Shown here in pieces: positions 36,533-44,724 of a stretch of DNA of 64,000 nt. This DNA is from Oscillospiraceae bacterium (lineage in GTDB: Bacteria > Bacillota > Clostridia > Oscillospirales > Oscillospiraceae): positions 1 through 64,000 of the forward strand of contig WQWL01000005.1 of assembly GCA_009785345.1 (NCBI GenBank), read 5' to 3'. Numbering within the stretch: position 1 is the first letter of the stretch; each line of letters opens with the position of its first letter. The position numbers and the translations under genes were made by a program. Below the pieces are notes generated by a model. That model had not been told where the DNA came from, did no database searches, and was given only the letters and a program-made list of their open reading frames with translations.

Positions 36533-36750
36533 ACATAACCTCCAAAAATAATTACTTAAAATGTAATATATACTGATGTTACTGATTTTAACATAAATAT
36601 TATGCATTTACACATTTTTAGTAGGTGCAATTTTTTTTGCAATCTTTGTTTTCATGATTTATAATTAACACATAGAAATTTTCTAAACACTAGCGGGTGC
36701 GTGGCAATCGGGTTTTCACGATTGCTGCACAGATTATACAAGGTGATACT

Positions 36751-37176
36751 ATGTCAGACAAACCAACAATTGAATTGATGCGAGCACTATCTAATTCTGA
36801 GAGCATCAACAGCTATATGGAACATAATAACCGTTTTTTGGTTGAAGGTGAGTTGTCAGAACACATCAATCGCCTTTGTGCAAAAAAGGGTCTTGTCAAA
36901 GCAAACGTAATTAGACGTGCCGAGATAAACGAAATATATGCTTATCAAATTTTTTCCGGAAAGCGTGTGCCTTCTAGAGATAAACTTCTTTGCCTGTGTC
37001 TTGGGATGGAACTTGATACGATAGAAACAAACCAGCTATTAAAATATGCCGGTTTTGCTCCCTTGTATCCTAAAAATAAGCGAGACAGTATTATTTTGTT
37101 CGGGTTTGAAAAAAGGCAAAGCATTATTGCAATCAATGAGACTCTGTACGATAACGATGAAAGCACATTAAACTAG
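36751..37176 (+). CDS. Helix-turn-helix protein paired with a Ser/Thr kinase
   Basis: The 141-residue protein contains a lambda-repressor-like helix-turn-helix in its second half: VEGELSEHINRLCAKKGLV, then NVIRRAEINEIYAYQIFSGK and RVPSRDKLLCLCLGMEL. It ends with TNQLLKYAGFAPLYPKNKRD and a helix near the C-terminus. From memory this layout recurs in Clostridia next to kinase genes; the function is not established, and it lacks features that would say which sites it binds. GGTGAT lies before the ATG. The kinase gene follows 94 bp later on the same strand. Confidence 0.75.
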   Translation: MSDKPTIELMRALSNSESINSYMEHNNRFLVEGELSEHINRLCAKKGLVKANVIRRAEINEIYAYQIFSGKRVPSRDKLLCLCLGMELDTIETNQLLKYAGFAPLYPKNKRDSIILFGFEKRQSIIAINETLYDNDESTLN

Positions 37177-37270
37177 TGGTCTGCGTCGTTTAAAATTTGC
37201 AAACCTTTAGAGAATACAGAACACTAGTGATTTGCTTCAATTTTTTACACAACGCGAGAAGGTGTGGTAT

Positions 37271-37984
37271 ATGAACGAATGGTTTTTCAATACGCTCAAC
37301 GAGCAATATAGCCTTGTTCGAATATGTAGCTCCGGCGACATGGGTGAAGTTTCGCAACTTCGTCACAAAATGCATGGACGCAACATCATCAAACGCGTTT
37401 ATCGTGGAACTGATAGTACCTATAAGATTTTGCATGCGCTCCCTCACCCCAACATCCCGAAAATCTATGAAGTCATTTTCGACAATGACACGGTTACAAT
37501 TCTAGAAGAATATATTGAAGGTCTCACGATTAGTGACATATTAGATAGTGGTTTATATAAAGAAAGCGGGGTCATCACTATTATCTCCTCCCTGTGTGAT
37601 GCTCTGGATATATTGCATGAAAATGGAATTGTGCATCGTGATATTAAGCCTGAAAATGTAATGATTGACAATAGTGGCATAGTGAAACTGATTGATTATA
37701 GTGCCGCAAAAATATACAAGCCACACAGATCACAAGACACTCAGGCTTTGGGAACCGCAGGTTATGCCGCTCCTGAGCAGTTTGGGATTGCACAATCTGA
37801 CAGACGTGTCGATATATATGCATTGGGCATACTAATGAACGTAATGTTAACAAAAGAATATCCGTCAAAGCTTTTTTATCAAGGGCGATTGACAAAAACT
37901 ATCGATAAATGTACGCAGCTTGATCCAAACAAACGTTATCAAAATGTCACAGAATTAAAGAATGACCTACCTAAAGAAATTTAA
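37271..37984 (+). CDS. Soluble Ser/Thr protein kinase (Hanks type, short N-lobe)
   Basis: The 237-residue protein is a single kinase domain without a membrane segment. The glycine loop is CSSGDMGEV, the beta-3 lysine is in NIIKRV, the catalytic loop is VHRDIKPENVM (Asp about 124), the metal motif is DYS in place of DFG, and the activation segment ends in GYAAPEQFG, then QSDRRVDIYALG. The stretch between the lysine and HPNIPKIYEV is only about 16 residues and has no clear helix-C glutamate, so the N-lobe is shortened. The key lysine and both aspartates remain, so activity is likely. It lies between an HTH gene and a zinc-ribbon/PepSY gene. Confidence 0.88.
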   Translation: MNEWFFNTLNEQYSLVRICSSGDMGEVSQLRHKMHGRNIIKRVYRGTDSTYKILHALPHPNIPKIYEVIFDNDTVTILEEYIEGLTISDILDSGLYKESGVITIISSLCDALDILHENGIVHRDIKPENVMIDNSGIVKLIDYSAAKIYKPHRSQDTQALGTAGYAAPEQFGIAQSDRRVDIYALGILMNVMLTKEYPSKLFYQGRLTKTIDKCTQLDPNKRYQNVTELKNDLPKEI

Positions 37985-38079
37985 TTTCGAATACTAAGCA
38001 GCCTGCATAGGACATCTGAGTTCACTTGCACTATACTGTTATTTGTCACAGCAAATAATAGTTAGGAGGATATCTTACA

Positions 38080-39156
38080 ATGAGGAAAAACAACAAAACT
38101 TCAAAACAAACACCTGGCATTGTGGAGCAAAGAGAATCAAAGCAAAGTAATGAGATAGCTGTAACAGGGGCAACAAAAAAGTGTCCATACTGTGGAGAAG
38201 ATTTACCGGTAAAAATTGCATTCTGTCTATATTGCATGAAATCTCTTGTAGGAGATACAGCACCGCAACCCGAAACAAAACAGCAAAACAATGGTGTTAA
38301 TCCTTTTCAGAAAAGATCGACAAAGGTTCTAATTGGAGCGGCGGCACTTCTTACTGTAGTTGCAATAGTCGCAGCTACATCATTCATCACAGCCTCCATC
38401 CTTTCTCGTCATACAGGTACACCACATCAACCAGCAATATCTGCAACTACAATGCCTCACGATGAAGTCGCCGTTTCGACTTTCATCCCTGAACCGACAC
38501 CTTTGCCAACACTACCATACAATCCAGAACCAACACCTACACCGTTACAAAACACAGAGCCAATGCAAATTCAACAAACCGACGCAAATATAACCGTCCC
38601 TTCCACCGTTACCCCAAGATTCCCTGCACAAGCCGGTGGTCCTGTTGATCCACCAATCTCCGCACAAAGAGCCACAGAGCTAGCTCGTGACCACCTCATA
38701 TCCATTGGCGTTACATCTGCAGCATTCGACTATATTTACATGGACAGGGAAAGCAACACATGGGTGTGGAGCGTCGAATTTGATGGACGTGGCAGAAGCT
38801 ATGAGTTTTATGTTGATGTGAACACAGGAGAATTTCTAAAATTTCCCAATGGAACAAATTCTGTTAACGTGGATCAATCCTCAGCTTCTTCAAGTTCCGG
38901 CACCAGTAGCAGCCAGCGTGGAAGCAGACCATCTAATCCGGCAATCTCACTAGAGCGTGCTATTGAAATCGGCTACGAAGAACTAGCAAGACGTGGGCAC
39001 ACAGGTACGTTCCGTAGCGATTCCGGTATCGATTGGGAGCATGGTCAGTGGGTATGGGAATTGTTATTCAGAGTGGAAGGTGGCAGATTGCCCTTAGTAG
39101 AGATGTATATAAATGTTGACACGGGAGCTGTTATTAAGTTTGAGTGGGATGATTAG
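38080..39156 (+). CDS. Zinc-ribbon membrane protein with two extracytoplasmic PepSY-like domains
   Basis: The 358-residue product starts with a cytoplasmic zinc ribbon (CPYCGEDLPVKIAFCLYC, about 31-48), then one membrane segment (about 86-108), a Pro/Thr-rich linker (about 120-190), and two PepSY-like domains. The first runs from ISAQRATELARDHL to DVNTGEFLKF, the second from ISLERAIEIGYEEL to NVDTGAVIKFEWDD, joined by a Ser/Gly linker. PepSY domains often inhibit peptidases or sense peptides. It follows the kinase by 95 bp, so the ribbon side could be a kinase contact; this is inference. GGAGG precedes the ATG. Confidence 0.8.
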   Translation: MRKNNKTSKQTPGIVEQRESKQSNEIAVTGATKKCPYCGEDLPVKIAFCLYCMKSLVGDTAPQPETKQQNNGVNPFQKRSTKVLIGAAALLTVVAIVAATSFITASILSRHTGTPHQPAISATTMPHDEVAVSTFIPEPTPLPTLPYNPEPTPTPLQNTEPMQIQQTDANITVPSTVTPRFPAQAGGPVDPPISAQRATELARDHLISIGVTSAAFDYIYMDRESNTWVWSVEFDGRGRSYEFYVDVNTGEFLKFPNGTNSVNVDQSSASSSSGTSSSQRGSRPSNPAISLERAIEIGYEELARRGHTGTFRSDSGIDWEHGQWVWELLFRVEGGRLPLVEMYINVDTGAVIKFEWDD

Positions 39157-39252
39157 AGGAGCGTCCTCGTAGGATTTGAAATATTGCAGAAACATTCGCA
39201 CAATAATGAATGTCTTTCTTAAAGTTAAATATTTATAGAAAAATATAAAGCA

Positions 39253-39285
39253 GTATGGTACAATATGTCAATATTTGTACCATAC
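39253..39285. promoter_or_regulatory. Perfect 11-bp inverted repeat over the promoter region of the next gene
   Basis: GTATGGTACAA (39253-39263) and TTGTACCATAC (39275-39285) form a perfect inverted repeat with 11 bp between. A -10-like TACAAT lies in the left arm and the ribosome binding site AAGGAG of the unknown gene follows 8 bp after the right arm. It reads as an operator or a leader hairpin. Confidence 0.65.
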
Positions 39286-39305
39286 AAACTTAAAGGAGAC
39301 AATAC

Positions 39306-40022
39306 ATGAAAGCACCAATGAAAATAGTACGAACCAAGATGGTTGAATTAAACTGTGGCAATTTTGGAGCCTACAAATACAAGCTAGCAAAAGGCGGCTC
39401 TGCAATTCGACTTGTAGATTTGGAAACACAAGAGGTTTACTCTTTTACAAAAGATAAGCGCTCTGGCAGACCGGTCGCATACGGACCATCTGCAAAGTTT
39501 AAAAATCTTGACTATATGCCACTATATGAAGAAGCTGTACTGAAGCTAAAAAGTGTTAAATTCGGCAGTAGAGGAATTGTTAAGAATGATACAACAGATT
39601 CTTGTGGTAATATTACTGTAGGCAATGCTGTTGACCTGGGTACCGGAGAGCAAATCACTACAGATATTGAAAGCGATCTCGAGGTCATGGGCGATGCACA
39701 TGATACACCGGATTATGATTTTATCATTAGTGAATATGGCATAGGCGGAAAAATTCAACGGGCATCAGTTAATCGTTTGAATCGCGAGCTTATACAAAGC
39801 ATACCAAAGAATCGTGCAATACTTGACCTCGTAAACCAGAAAGGTGTCACGTCCTCTGAAGTTGCGTTCAATCTTTTCTTCAAACATATTGGTCGTCTGG
39901 AGCGGAATATCCAAGAACAGGACGCCAGAGCTATATTGGAAGCCCTGAATATTGACTATGGTCGCAACATTTTGAAAGAGCTGATTGTTCAGATCCGCAA
40001 ATTCAAGGCTCGCCGGAAATAA
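39306..40022 (+). CDS. Unrecognised 238-residue cytoplasmic protein
   Basis: I do not recognise this protein. It has no signal peptide or membrane segment. The N-terminal half (about 1-105) looks beta-rich, with ELNCGNFGAYKYKLAKGGSA and several short strands; the C-terminal half (about 150-238) is helical and basic, ending in VQIRKFKARRK. AAGGAG lies 7 bp before the ATG. The gene is preceded by a perfect palindrome and followed by ylmH after 63 bp. A nucleic-acid-binding role is possible from the basic end but unproven. Confidence 0.65.
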   Translation: MKAPMKIVRTKMVELNCGNFGAYKYKLAKGGSAIRLVDLETQEVYSFTKDKRSGRPVAYGPSAKFKNLDYMPLYEEAVLKLKSVKFGSRGIVKNDTTDSCGNITVGNAVDLGTGEQITTDIESDLEVMGDAHDTPDYDFIISEYGIGGKIQRASVNRLNRELIQSIPKNRAILDLVNQKGVTSSEVAFNLFFKHIGRLERNIQEQDARAILEALNIDYGRNILKELIVQIRKFKARRK

Positions 40023-40085
40023 ATGAGAAACTCTCTTCCCAACAAGAAATGTCTGCTCGTGATAAAATGCAGGAAGGTGTGACTT

Positions 40086-40838
40086 ATGATAGGCGACAGC
40101 AATATCCTCATAGCTCGCATGGATGATTTGGCAACTAAAGCCATCAAGATAGGTGTTGCTGCTTCGAAGTTTCTCACACCCGCAGATGCCACGAATGTCG
40201 TCGAACACTTTACACATAGGCGTGATGTATCTCTCTGTTTTTACGGCGGTTTTGATGGTGCTGAACGTACTCGTGCAATTTTCACGAACCCTGATTGGGG
40301 CGAATGTGAACGCACCAAACTGTTTACAGCACTCAAAATATCTTACCGTGTTCAAGACACACTCGGTCACCGTGATATTTTGGGTGCCCTTATGGCACTT
40401 GGCATAAAGCGAGAAGCTCTCGGCGATATTGTTGTCGACGAAAGCTTCTCCTTGTTTATTTGTCTGCCGGAAATGGCTACATTCATCACCGAAAACTTCA
40501 CCAAAGCAGGTCGTGTAGGTTTACAGATTTCCCAAGTTGGTCTTGATGAAATCCCTGATTGTGAGGAAGATCTAACCATCAAAACCTGTACCGTGGCATC
40601 ATTAAGATTGGACGCTGTTTTATCTGCAGCGTTCGGGGTCTCTCGCACAAAAGCGACGGAATTAATTGCCACGAAACAAGTGAGCCTCAATCATCAAATT
40701 TGTGAGAAAAATGATAGAGAGGTCGGTGAAAACTCCCTACTCTCTGTTCGAGGAATGGGACGCGTAAAATTACTTGAAATCGGTGGCATATCGCGCAAAG
40801 GGCGAAGCTTTATTAAAGTCGGTATTTATGAGCGGTGA
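40086..40838 (+). CDS. S4-domain RNA-binding protein YlmH (RqcP2-like)
   Basis: The 250-residue protein matches YlmH: an N-terminal domain with FLTPADATNVV and a middle stretch FYGGFDGAERTRAIF, LGHRDILGALMALGIKREALGDIVV, then an S4 domain (about 178-250) with RLDAVLSAAFGVSRTKATEL. In Bacillus this protein takes part in ribosome quality control and sits in the division gene cluster. Here it is alone. A relic of the MITE-like repeat begins 1-2 bp after its stop. Confidence 0.85.
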   Translation: MIGDSNILIARMDDLATKAIKIGVAASKFLTPADATNVVEHFTHRRDVSLCFYGGFDGAERTRAIFTNPDWGECERTKLFTALKISYRVQDTLGHRDILGALMALGIKREALGDIVVDESFSLFICLPEMATFITENFTKAGRVGLQISQVGLDEIPDCEEDLTIKTCTVASLRLDAVLSAAFGVSRTKATELIATKQVSLNHQICEKNDREVGENSLLSVRGMGRVKLLEIGGISRKGRSFIKVGIYER

Positions 40839-40926
40839 CATTAATACTGATTCCCATTTAAAAGTATACTATCTTTTCGGAAGAATTTACAATTTCTGCC
40901 TTGACTTTGAAGCGCAAAAGATATAA
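40839..40926. repeat. Degenerate half-copy of the MITE-like palindrome
   Basis: TTAATACTGATTCCCATTTA and the following AAAGTATACTATCTTT match the left arm of the element at 45836 (TTAATACTAATCCCCACTTA and AAAGTATACAATCTTT) with few changes, then TTTCTGCC and GCGCAAAAG also correspond. The right arm is absent. The fragment begins immediately after the ylmH stop and runs into the degV promoter region. Confidence 0.7.
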
Positions 40927-40927
40927 T
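40901..40927 (+). promoter_or_regulatory. Possible promoter of degV
   Basis: TTGACT (40901-40906) and a perfect TATAAT (40922-40927) are 15 bp apart, short of the ideal 17. The promoter overlaps the end of the degenerate repeat, so the repeat may have supplied part of it. Confidence 0.4.
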
Positions 40928-40981
40928 GTGTAGCAAAGATTGTTAATTAGACAAACACACTTATATAAAAGGAGAAATCAA

Positions 40982-41830
40982 TTGAATTACAGAATTATAA
41001 CAGATAGCGCTTGTGATCTCCCGGAGAATAAGGTACAGAATTGGTTAACCCGCATCCCACTGTATATAAACTTGGGAGAAAAAACAATTACAGACGAAGA
41101 GGGGCTAAGTTCAGAGACGCTTCTAAATGAAATCTCTGTATCATCAGTCGGTCCAAAGTCTTCTTGTCCGGCACCGGGTGTTTTTGCGGATAGTTATGAA
41201 GGGCTTGAAGATGACCTTTATGTTGTAACCTTATCTAAGGAAATTAGTGGAACCTACAACAGTGCTCTACAGGGCAAGGAAATATATTTGGAAGAAAATC
41301 CCGGGAAAAATATCCATGTCTTTAATTCTAAAACAGCCTGTGCAGGTCAAGTTCTCATCTGCGAAAAAATCAAAGAACTTGCTGAAAGCGGGCTTCCATT
41401 TGCTGAGGTTGTGGCGCAAGGAGAGGCATTCATCGAGGATGCGGGCACCATGTTCGTATTAGAAGATTTAGAAATCTTACGTAAAAGTGGCAGAATGAGT
41501 GCTCTACAAGCGGCAGTTACAAACACATTGAAGTTAAAGCTCGTTATGGGCGGCACAAAAGAAGGTACAATTGCAAAGGTAACCCAAGCTCTCAGTATGA
41601 CGCAAGCCTTGAACAAAATGGTGCATATAATTTCCGAGCACGCACAAAAAACAAGCAAGGGCGAAATTCCAATGCTTGTTATTACACATTGCTTCGCCAA
41701 AGAACGCGCTGATTACATCATAAATAAATTAAAGGAAACCTGTGACATCGCTGAAGCCCTTATCTGCAAAGCCGGTGGAATCGGCACAATGTATGCCAAT
41801 CGCGGTGGTGTTGTCGTAAGTTATTCGTAA
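40982..41830 (+). CDS. DegV family fatty acid-binding protein (FakB-like)
   Basis: The 282-residue protein has the DegV fold: RIITDSACDLPEN at the start, a conserved PAPGVFADSYEGL segment (usually TSQPS-like), LSKEISGTYNSA and the lysine/arginine loop EILRKSGRMS. DegV proteins bind a fatty acid and present it to the kinase FakA; a fakA-like gene lies at about 5 kb of this window. I use the TTG at 40982, with AAAAGGAG 7 bp upstream, because the upstream frame lacks family features. A hairpin terminator follows. Confidence 0.88.
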   Translation: MNYRIITDSACDLPENKVQNWLTRIPLYINLGEKTITDEEGLSSETLLNEISVSSVGPKSSCPAPGVFADSYEGLEDDLYVVTLSKEISGTYNSALQGKEIYLEENPGKNIHVFNSKTACAGQVLICEKIKELAESGLPFAEVVAQGEAFIEDAGTMFVLEDLEILRKSGRMSALQAAVTNTLKLKLVMGGTKEGTIAKVTQALSMTQALNKMVHIISEHAQKTSKGEIPMLVITHCFAKERADYIINKLKETCDIAEALICKAGGIGTMYANRGGVVVSYS

Positions 41831-41845
41831 AATGATATGGCATAT

Positions 41846-41892
41846 TCCCCTACACCTCTCCGTATCAATACGTTGATATGACCCGTAGGGGA
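41846..41892 (+). terminator. Terminator after degV
   Basis: TCCCCTAC and GTAGGGGA form the outer stem, and TATCAA/TTGATA an inner stem, followed by TTTCCTT. It separates degV from the rhamnose genes. Confidence 0.6.
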
Positions 41893-41960
41893 TTTCCTTA
41901 AAAGGATGATTTTCCACTAAGTCAACATCCTTATAAACCAAATAGGAAGGAATATGTAGT

Positions 41961-42272
41961 TTGATTAAAGGTTTTAAGATGCAGCTCAATCCCGGGCAAT
42001 CCGCAGAGTACGAAAAGCGTCATAATGAGCTTTGGCCCGAAATGATCGATATGATTCATGAACATGGTGGTAAAAATTACTCCATTTTCTTAGACATAGA
42101 GACCAACACCCTCTTTGGCTACATCGAGATTGAAGACGAAATGCGCTGGAGTCAAGGCGCTGACACCGCAATAAACCGCAAATGGTGGGATTTCATGGCA
42201 GATATTATGGAAGTCAATCCGGATAACAGTCCGGTGGCAAAGGACTTGCCGCTCATGTTCCACTTAGATTAA
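41961..42272 (+). CDS. rhaM: L-rhamnose mutarotase
   Basis: RhaM interconverts the alpha and beta anomers of L-rhamnose. The 103-residue product has MQLNPGQSAEYEKRHNELWP near the start, GGKNYSIFLDIETNTLFGYIE in the middle and KWWDFMADIMEVNPDNSP before the end, a full-length match. I use the TTG at 41961 (LIKGFKMQL) with AGGAAGGA upstream, since the family normally has about six residues before the MQ. The next rhamnose gene follows after a strong hairpin. Confidence 0.92.
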   Translation: MIKGFKMQLNPGQSAEYEKRHNELWPEMIDMIHEHGGKNYSIFLDIETNTLFGYIEIEDEMRWSQGADTAINRKWWDFMADIMEVNPDNSPVAKDLPLMFHLD

Positions 42273-42279
42273 GAATGAT

Positions 42280-42324
42280 AGGGCTTGCCTAGTGTAAACA
42301 TTTACAATACTACTGGCAAGCCCT
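42280..42324 (+). other. Strong hairpin between rhaM and the aldolase gene
   Basis: AGGGCTTGCC (42280-42289) and GGCAAGCCCT (42315-42324) form a perfect 10-bp stem; the enclosed bases contain a second stem (GTAAA/TTTAC). It starts 8 bp after the rhaM stop and has no T-run, so it may be an mRNA-stabilising or processing structure, or a weak terminator. Confidence 0.55.
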
Positions 42325-42399
42325 GAATTCGAGTAGAATGCATGGTAAAATATCAGAATACTATTAGCATAATAATGTGTAGGAAAGGAAACCGTTCAT

Positions 42400-43473
42400 A
42401 TGAATCTTTCAGGGCTCATTAAGCTTTCAAACAAATACGGAAAAGATCCCGAACTTGTTCTTGGCGGTGGTGGCAACACTTCAGAAAAAAATGAGCAAGT
42501 TTTATATATTAAATGTTCAGGAACTAGCCTCGCAACAATTGGCGAAGATGGCTTTGTTCCTGTATCTCGCACAGCATTAGATGCAACACTTGAAAAAGAG
42601 TATCCGGTTGATGACAAGGGGCGTGAAGCGGCTTTTTTAGCCGATGTTATGGCTGCTCGAACCATACCCGGAGAAACCAGACGCCCGAGTGTAGAGGCTT
42701 TGTTACACAACCTTTTCCCACAAAGATACGTAGTTCACCTGCATCCTGCACTTGCAAATGGTCTTACCTGTGGCAAGGCAGGAGAATCAAAGTTAAAAGA
42801 GTTATTTGGCGAAAGTGTGGCATGGGTGCCTGCAACTCGACCCGGATATGTGTTAGGAAAGTTATGTTATGATGTACTGCGTGAGTATAACGCAAAAACC
42901 GACAAATATGTGCAACTTGCATTCCTTGAAAACCACGGTATATTTGTTGCGGCTGATACAGAAGCAGAAATTGAAACTCTCATAACTGAGTCCATTAACA
43001 AACTGCAGTCAGTTGTGCTCTATTCTCCGAATCAAGAATATTCAACTGTAATCGACAAAAGTATAATCACACAAATCAAAGAAAAAACTGGTTTTTCTCA
43101 TGTTGAATTTCGCACAAATCCGCAAATTTTAGAATATTTGAAAAATATTGATGCTGCAAAAGATTTATTGTTGCCGTTTACTCCGGATCAAATCGTGTAT
43201 TGCGGAGCATACCCAACATATGTTGAGTGCCTTTCTGAGCTAAGTGATGACCTGTCTGGTAAAATTCTCTTAGTAGAAGACATGGGAATATTTGCTCTTG
43301 GGCAAACTGAAAAAGATGTAAGTCTAGCAATTGAAGTATTCCTAAATGCTGTCAATATTGCTGTATATGCAAAAAACTTTGGAGGAGCACAACCTCTTGC
43401 TGAAGATTTAATTAATTTCATTGCATCTTGGGAGGCAGAATCATATCGCCAAAAAGAGGCGAAGAAAAGATAG
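42400..43473 (+). CDS. Class II aldolase family protein, probable rhamnulose-1-phosphate aldolase
   Basis: The 357-residue protein is a class II aldolase/adducin domain (about 1-220) plus a C-terminal part. LGGGGNTSEK and VHLHPALANGLTCGK contain the expected phosphate-binding glycines and zinc histidines, and FLENHGIFVAADTEAE holds the third histidine. It resembles the aldolase half of the bifunctional RhaE-type proteins and lies 9 bp before rhaA, so it likely splits L-rhamnulose-1-phosphate into dihydroxyacetone phosphate and lactaldehyde. AGGAAAGG precedes the ATG. The family is sure; the substrate is from context. Confidence 0.82.
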   Translation: MNLSGLIKLSNKYGKDPELVLGGGGNTSEKNEQVLYIKCSGTSLATIGEDGFVPVSRTALDATLEKEYPVDDKGREAAFLADVMAARTIPGETRRPSVEALLHNLFPQRYVVHLHPALANGLTCGKAGESKLKELFGESVAWVPATRPGYVLGKLCYDVLREYNAKTDKYVQLAFLENHGIFVAADTEAEIETLITESINKLQSVVLYSPNQEYSTVIDKSIITQIKEKTGFSHVEFRTNPQILEYLKNIDAAKDLLLPFTPDQIVYCGAYPTYVECLSELSDDLSGKILLVEDMGIFALGQTEKDVSLAIEVFLNAVNIAVYAKNFGGAQPLAEDLINFIASWEAESYRQKEAKKR

Positions 43474-43482
43474 GGGAAAGAT

Positions 43483-44724
43483 ATGGAACGTTATGTACAA
43501 ACTAAAAAACGATATGAGGCTTTGGGGATTGATGTAGATGCAGTGGTCAAACGTTTAGCCTCTGTGCCCATAAGTATACATTGTTGGCAAGGAGACGATA
43601 TACAAGGCTTTGAGTCTTCTGAAGAATCTCTATCAGGCGGAATTCAAGTCACAGGAAATTATCCAGGTCGAGCCGGAAACCCCGAAGAGTTAATGGCTGA
43701 TTTTAGAAAAGCAATTTCTTATATTCCCGGCAAGAAAAGACTCAGCCTGCATGCCATTTATTCCCTGTTAAATGGTGAGAACGTAGAGCGTGACAAATTG
43801 AAGCCTGAGCATTTTGAAGGGTGGGTTTCATTTGCCAAAGATGCGGGTATCGGGTTAGACTTTAATCCTACTTTCTTTAGCCATCCCAAAGTAAAAGACG
43901 GACTCACATTATCAAGCCCGGATGAAGAAATACGCCAGTTCTGGATTCGCCATGGTATTGCCAGCCGTGAGGTTGCTGCCAGTTTTGCAAAGGCATTGGG
44001 CGAACCTGTCGTCAACAACCTCTGGATTCCGGATGGATTTAAGGATGTTCCTGCAGATCGTCTGGGACCGAGATTACGACTGAAAGATAGCCTTGACCAA
44101 ATCTATGCAAAACGCCTTGATGGAGTCATTGATTGCGTTGAGAGTAAGGTTTTCGGAATTGGAGTTGAATCCTATACTGTGGGTTCAAACGAATTCTATT
44201 TAGCTTACGCCGCTAAACATCCTTGGGTGTATAATTTACTTGATAATGGTCATTATCATCCGACTGAAATGGTTAGCGATAAAATTTCTAGCCTACTGAC
44301 CTATTTTGATAAGCTTCCACTTCACGTCACACGCCCTGTTCGTTGGGATTCTGATCATGTTGTGGCATTAGATGATGAGTTAAAGGAAATATGCAAAGAA
44401 ATATTCCGGCATGATGCACTCGACAAAGTGCTTATCGGACTCGACTTTTTTGATGCATCTATCAACAGAGTCGCAGCATGGGTTATTGGCACAAGAAACG
44501 TACAAAAAGCATTGCTCTATGCTGCCCTTCAACCTCACGAAATGCTACGCAATTTGCAAGATCAAGGAGATTTCACCAAACTGTTTGTGTTACAAGAAGA
44601 ACTCAAGTCCATGCCATTTGGCGATATCTGGGACTATTATTGCGAAACGCAAAATGTCCCTGCCGGAGCAGAGTGGTATGATGCAATTATGGAGTACGAA
44701 AGAGATGTGTTGCTAAAACGTTAG
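43483..44724 (+). CDS. rhaA: L-rhamnose isomerase
   Basis: RhaA converts L-rhamnose to L-rhamnulose. The 413-residue product starts with [20 protein letters not shown] and [14 protein letters not shown], and contains [12 protein letters not shown] and the metal-site region [13 protein letters not shown], with DHVV near a later metal ligand. Length is normal for RhaA. GGGGAAAG lies before the ATG. It ends the rhamnose gene group, overlapping the convergent mnmA by 4 bp. A rhamnulokinase gene is not present in the window. Confidence 0.93.
   Translation: MERYVQTKKRYEALGIDVDAVVKRLASVPISIHCWQGDDIQGFESSEESLSGGIQVTGNYPGRAGNPEELMADFRKAISYIPGKKRLSLHAIYSLLNGENVERDKLKPEHFEGWVSFAKDAGIGLDFNPTFFSHPKVKDGLTLSSPDEEIRQFWIRHGIASREVAASFAKALGEPVVNNLWIPDGFKDVPADRLGPRLRLKDSLDQIYAKRLDGVIDCVESKVFGIGVESYTVGSNEFYLAYAAKHPWVYNLLDNGHYHPTEMVSDKISSLLTYFDKLPLHVTRPVRWDSDHVVALDDELKEICKEIFRHDALDKVLIGLDFFDASINRVAAWVIGTRNVQKALLYAALQPHEMLRNLQDQGDFTKLFVLQEELKSMPFGDIWDYYCETQNVPAGAEWYDAIMEYERDVLLKR

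Noticed and set aside
39765-40370. 201-codon minus-strand frame across the unknown gene and ylmH
   Set aside because: It spans two well-supported plus-strand genes and their intergenic gap, and has no family features.
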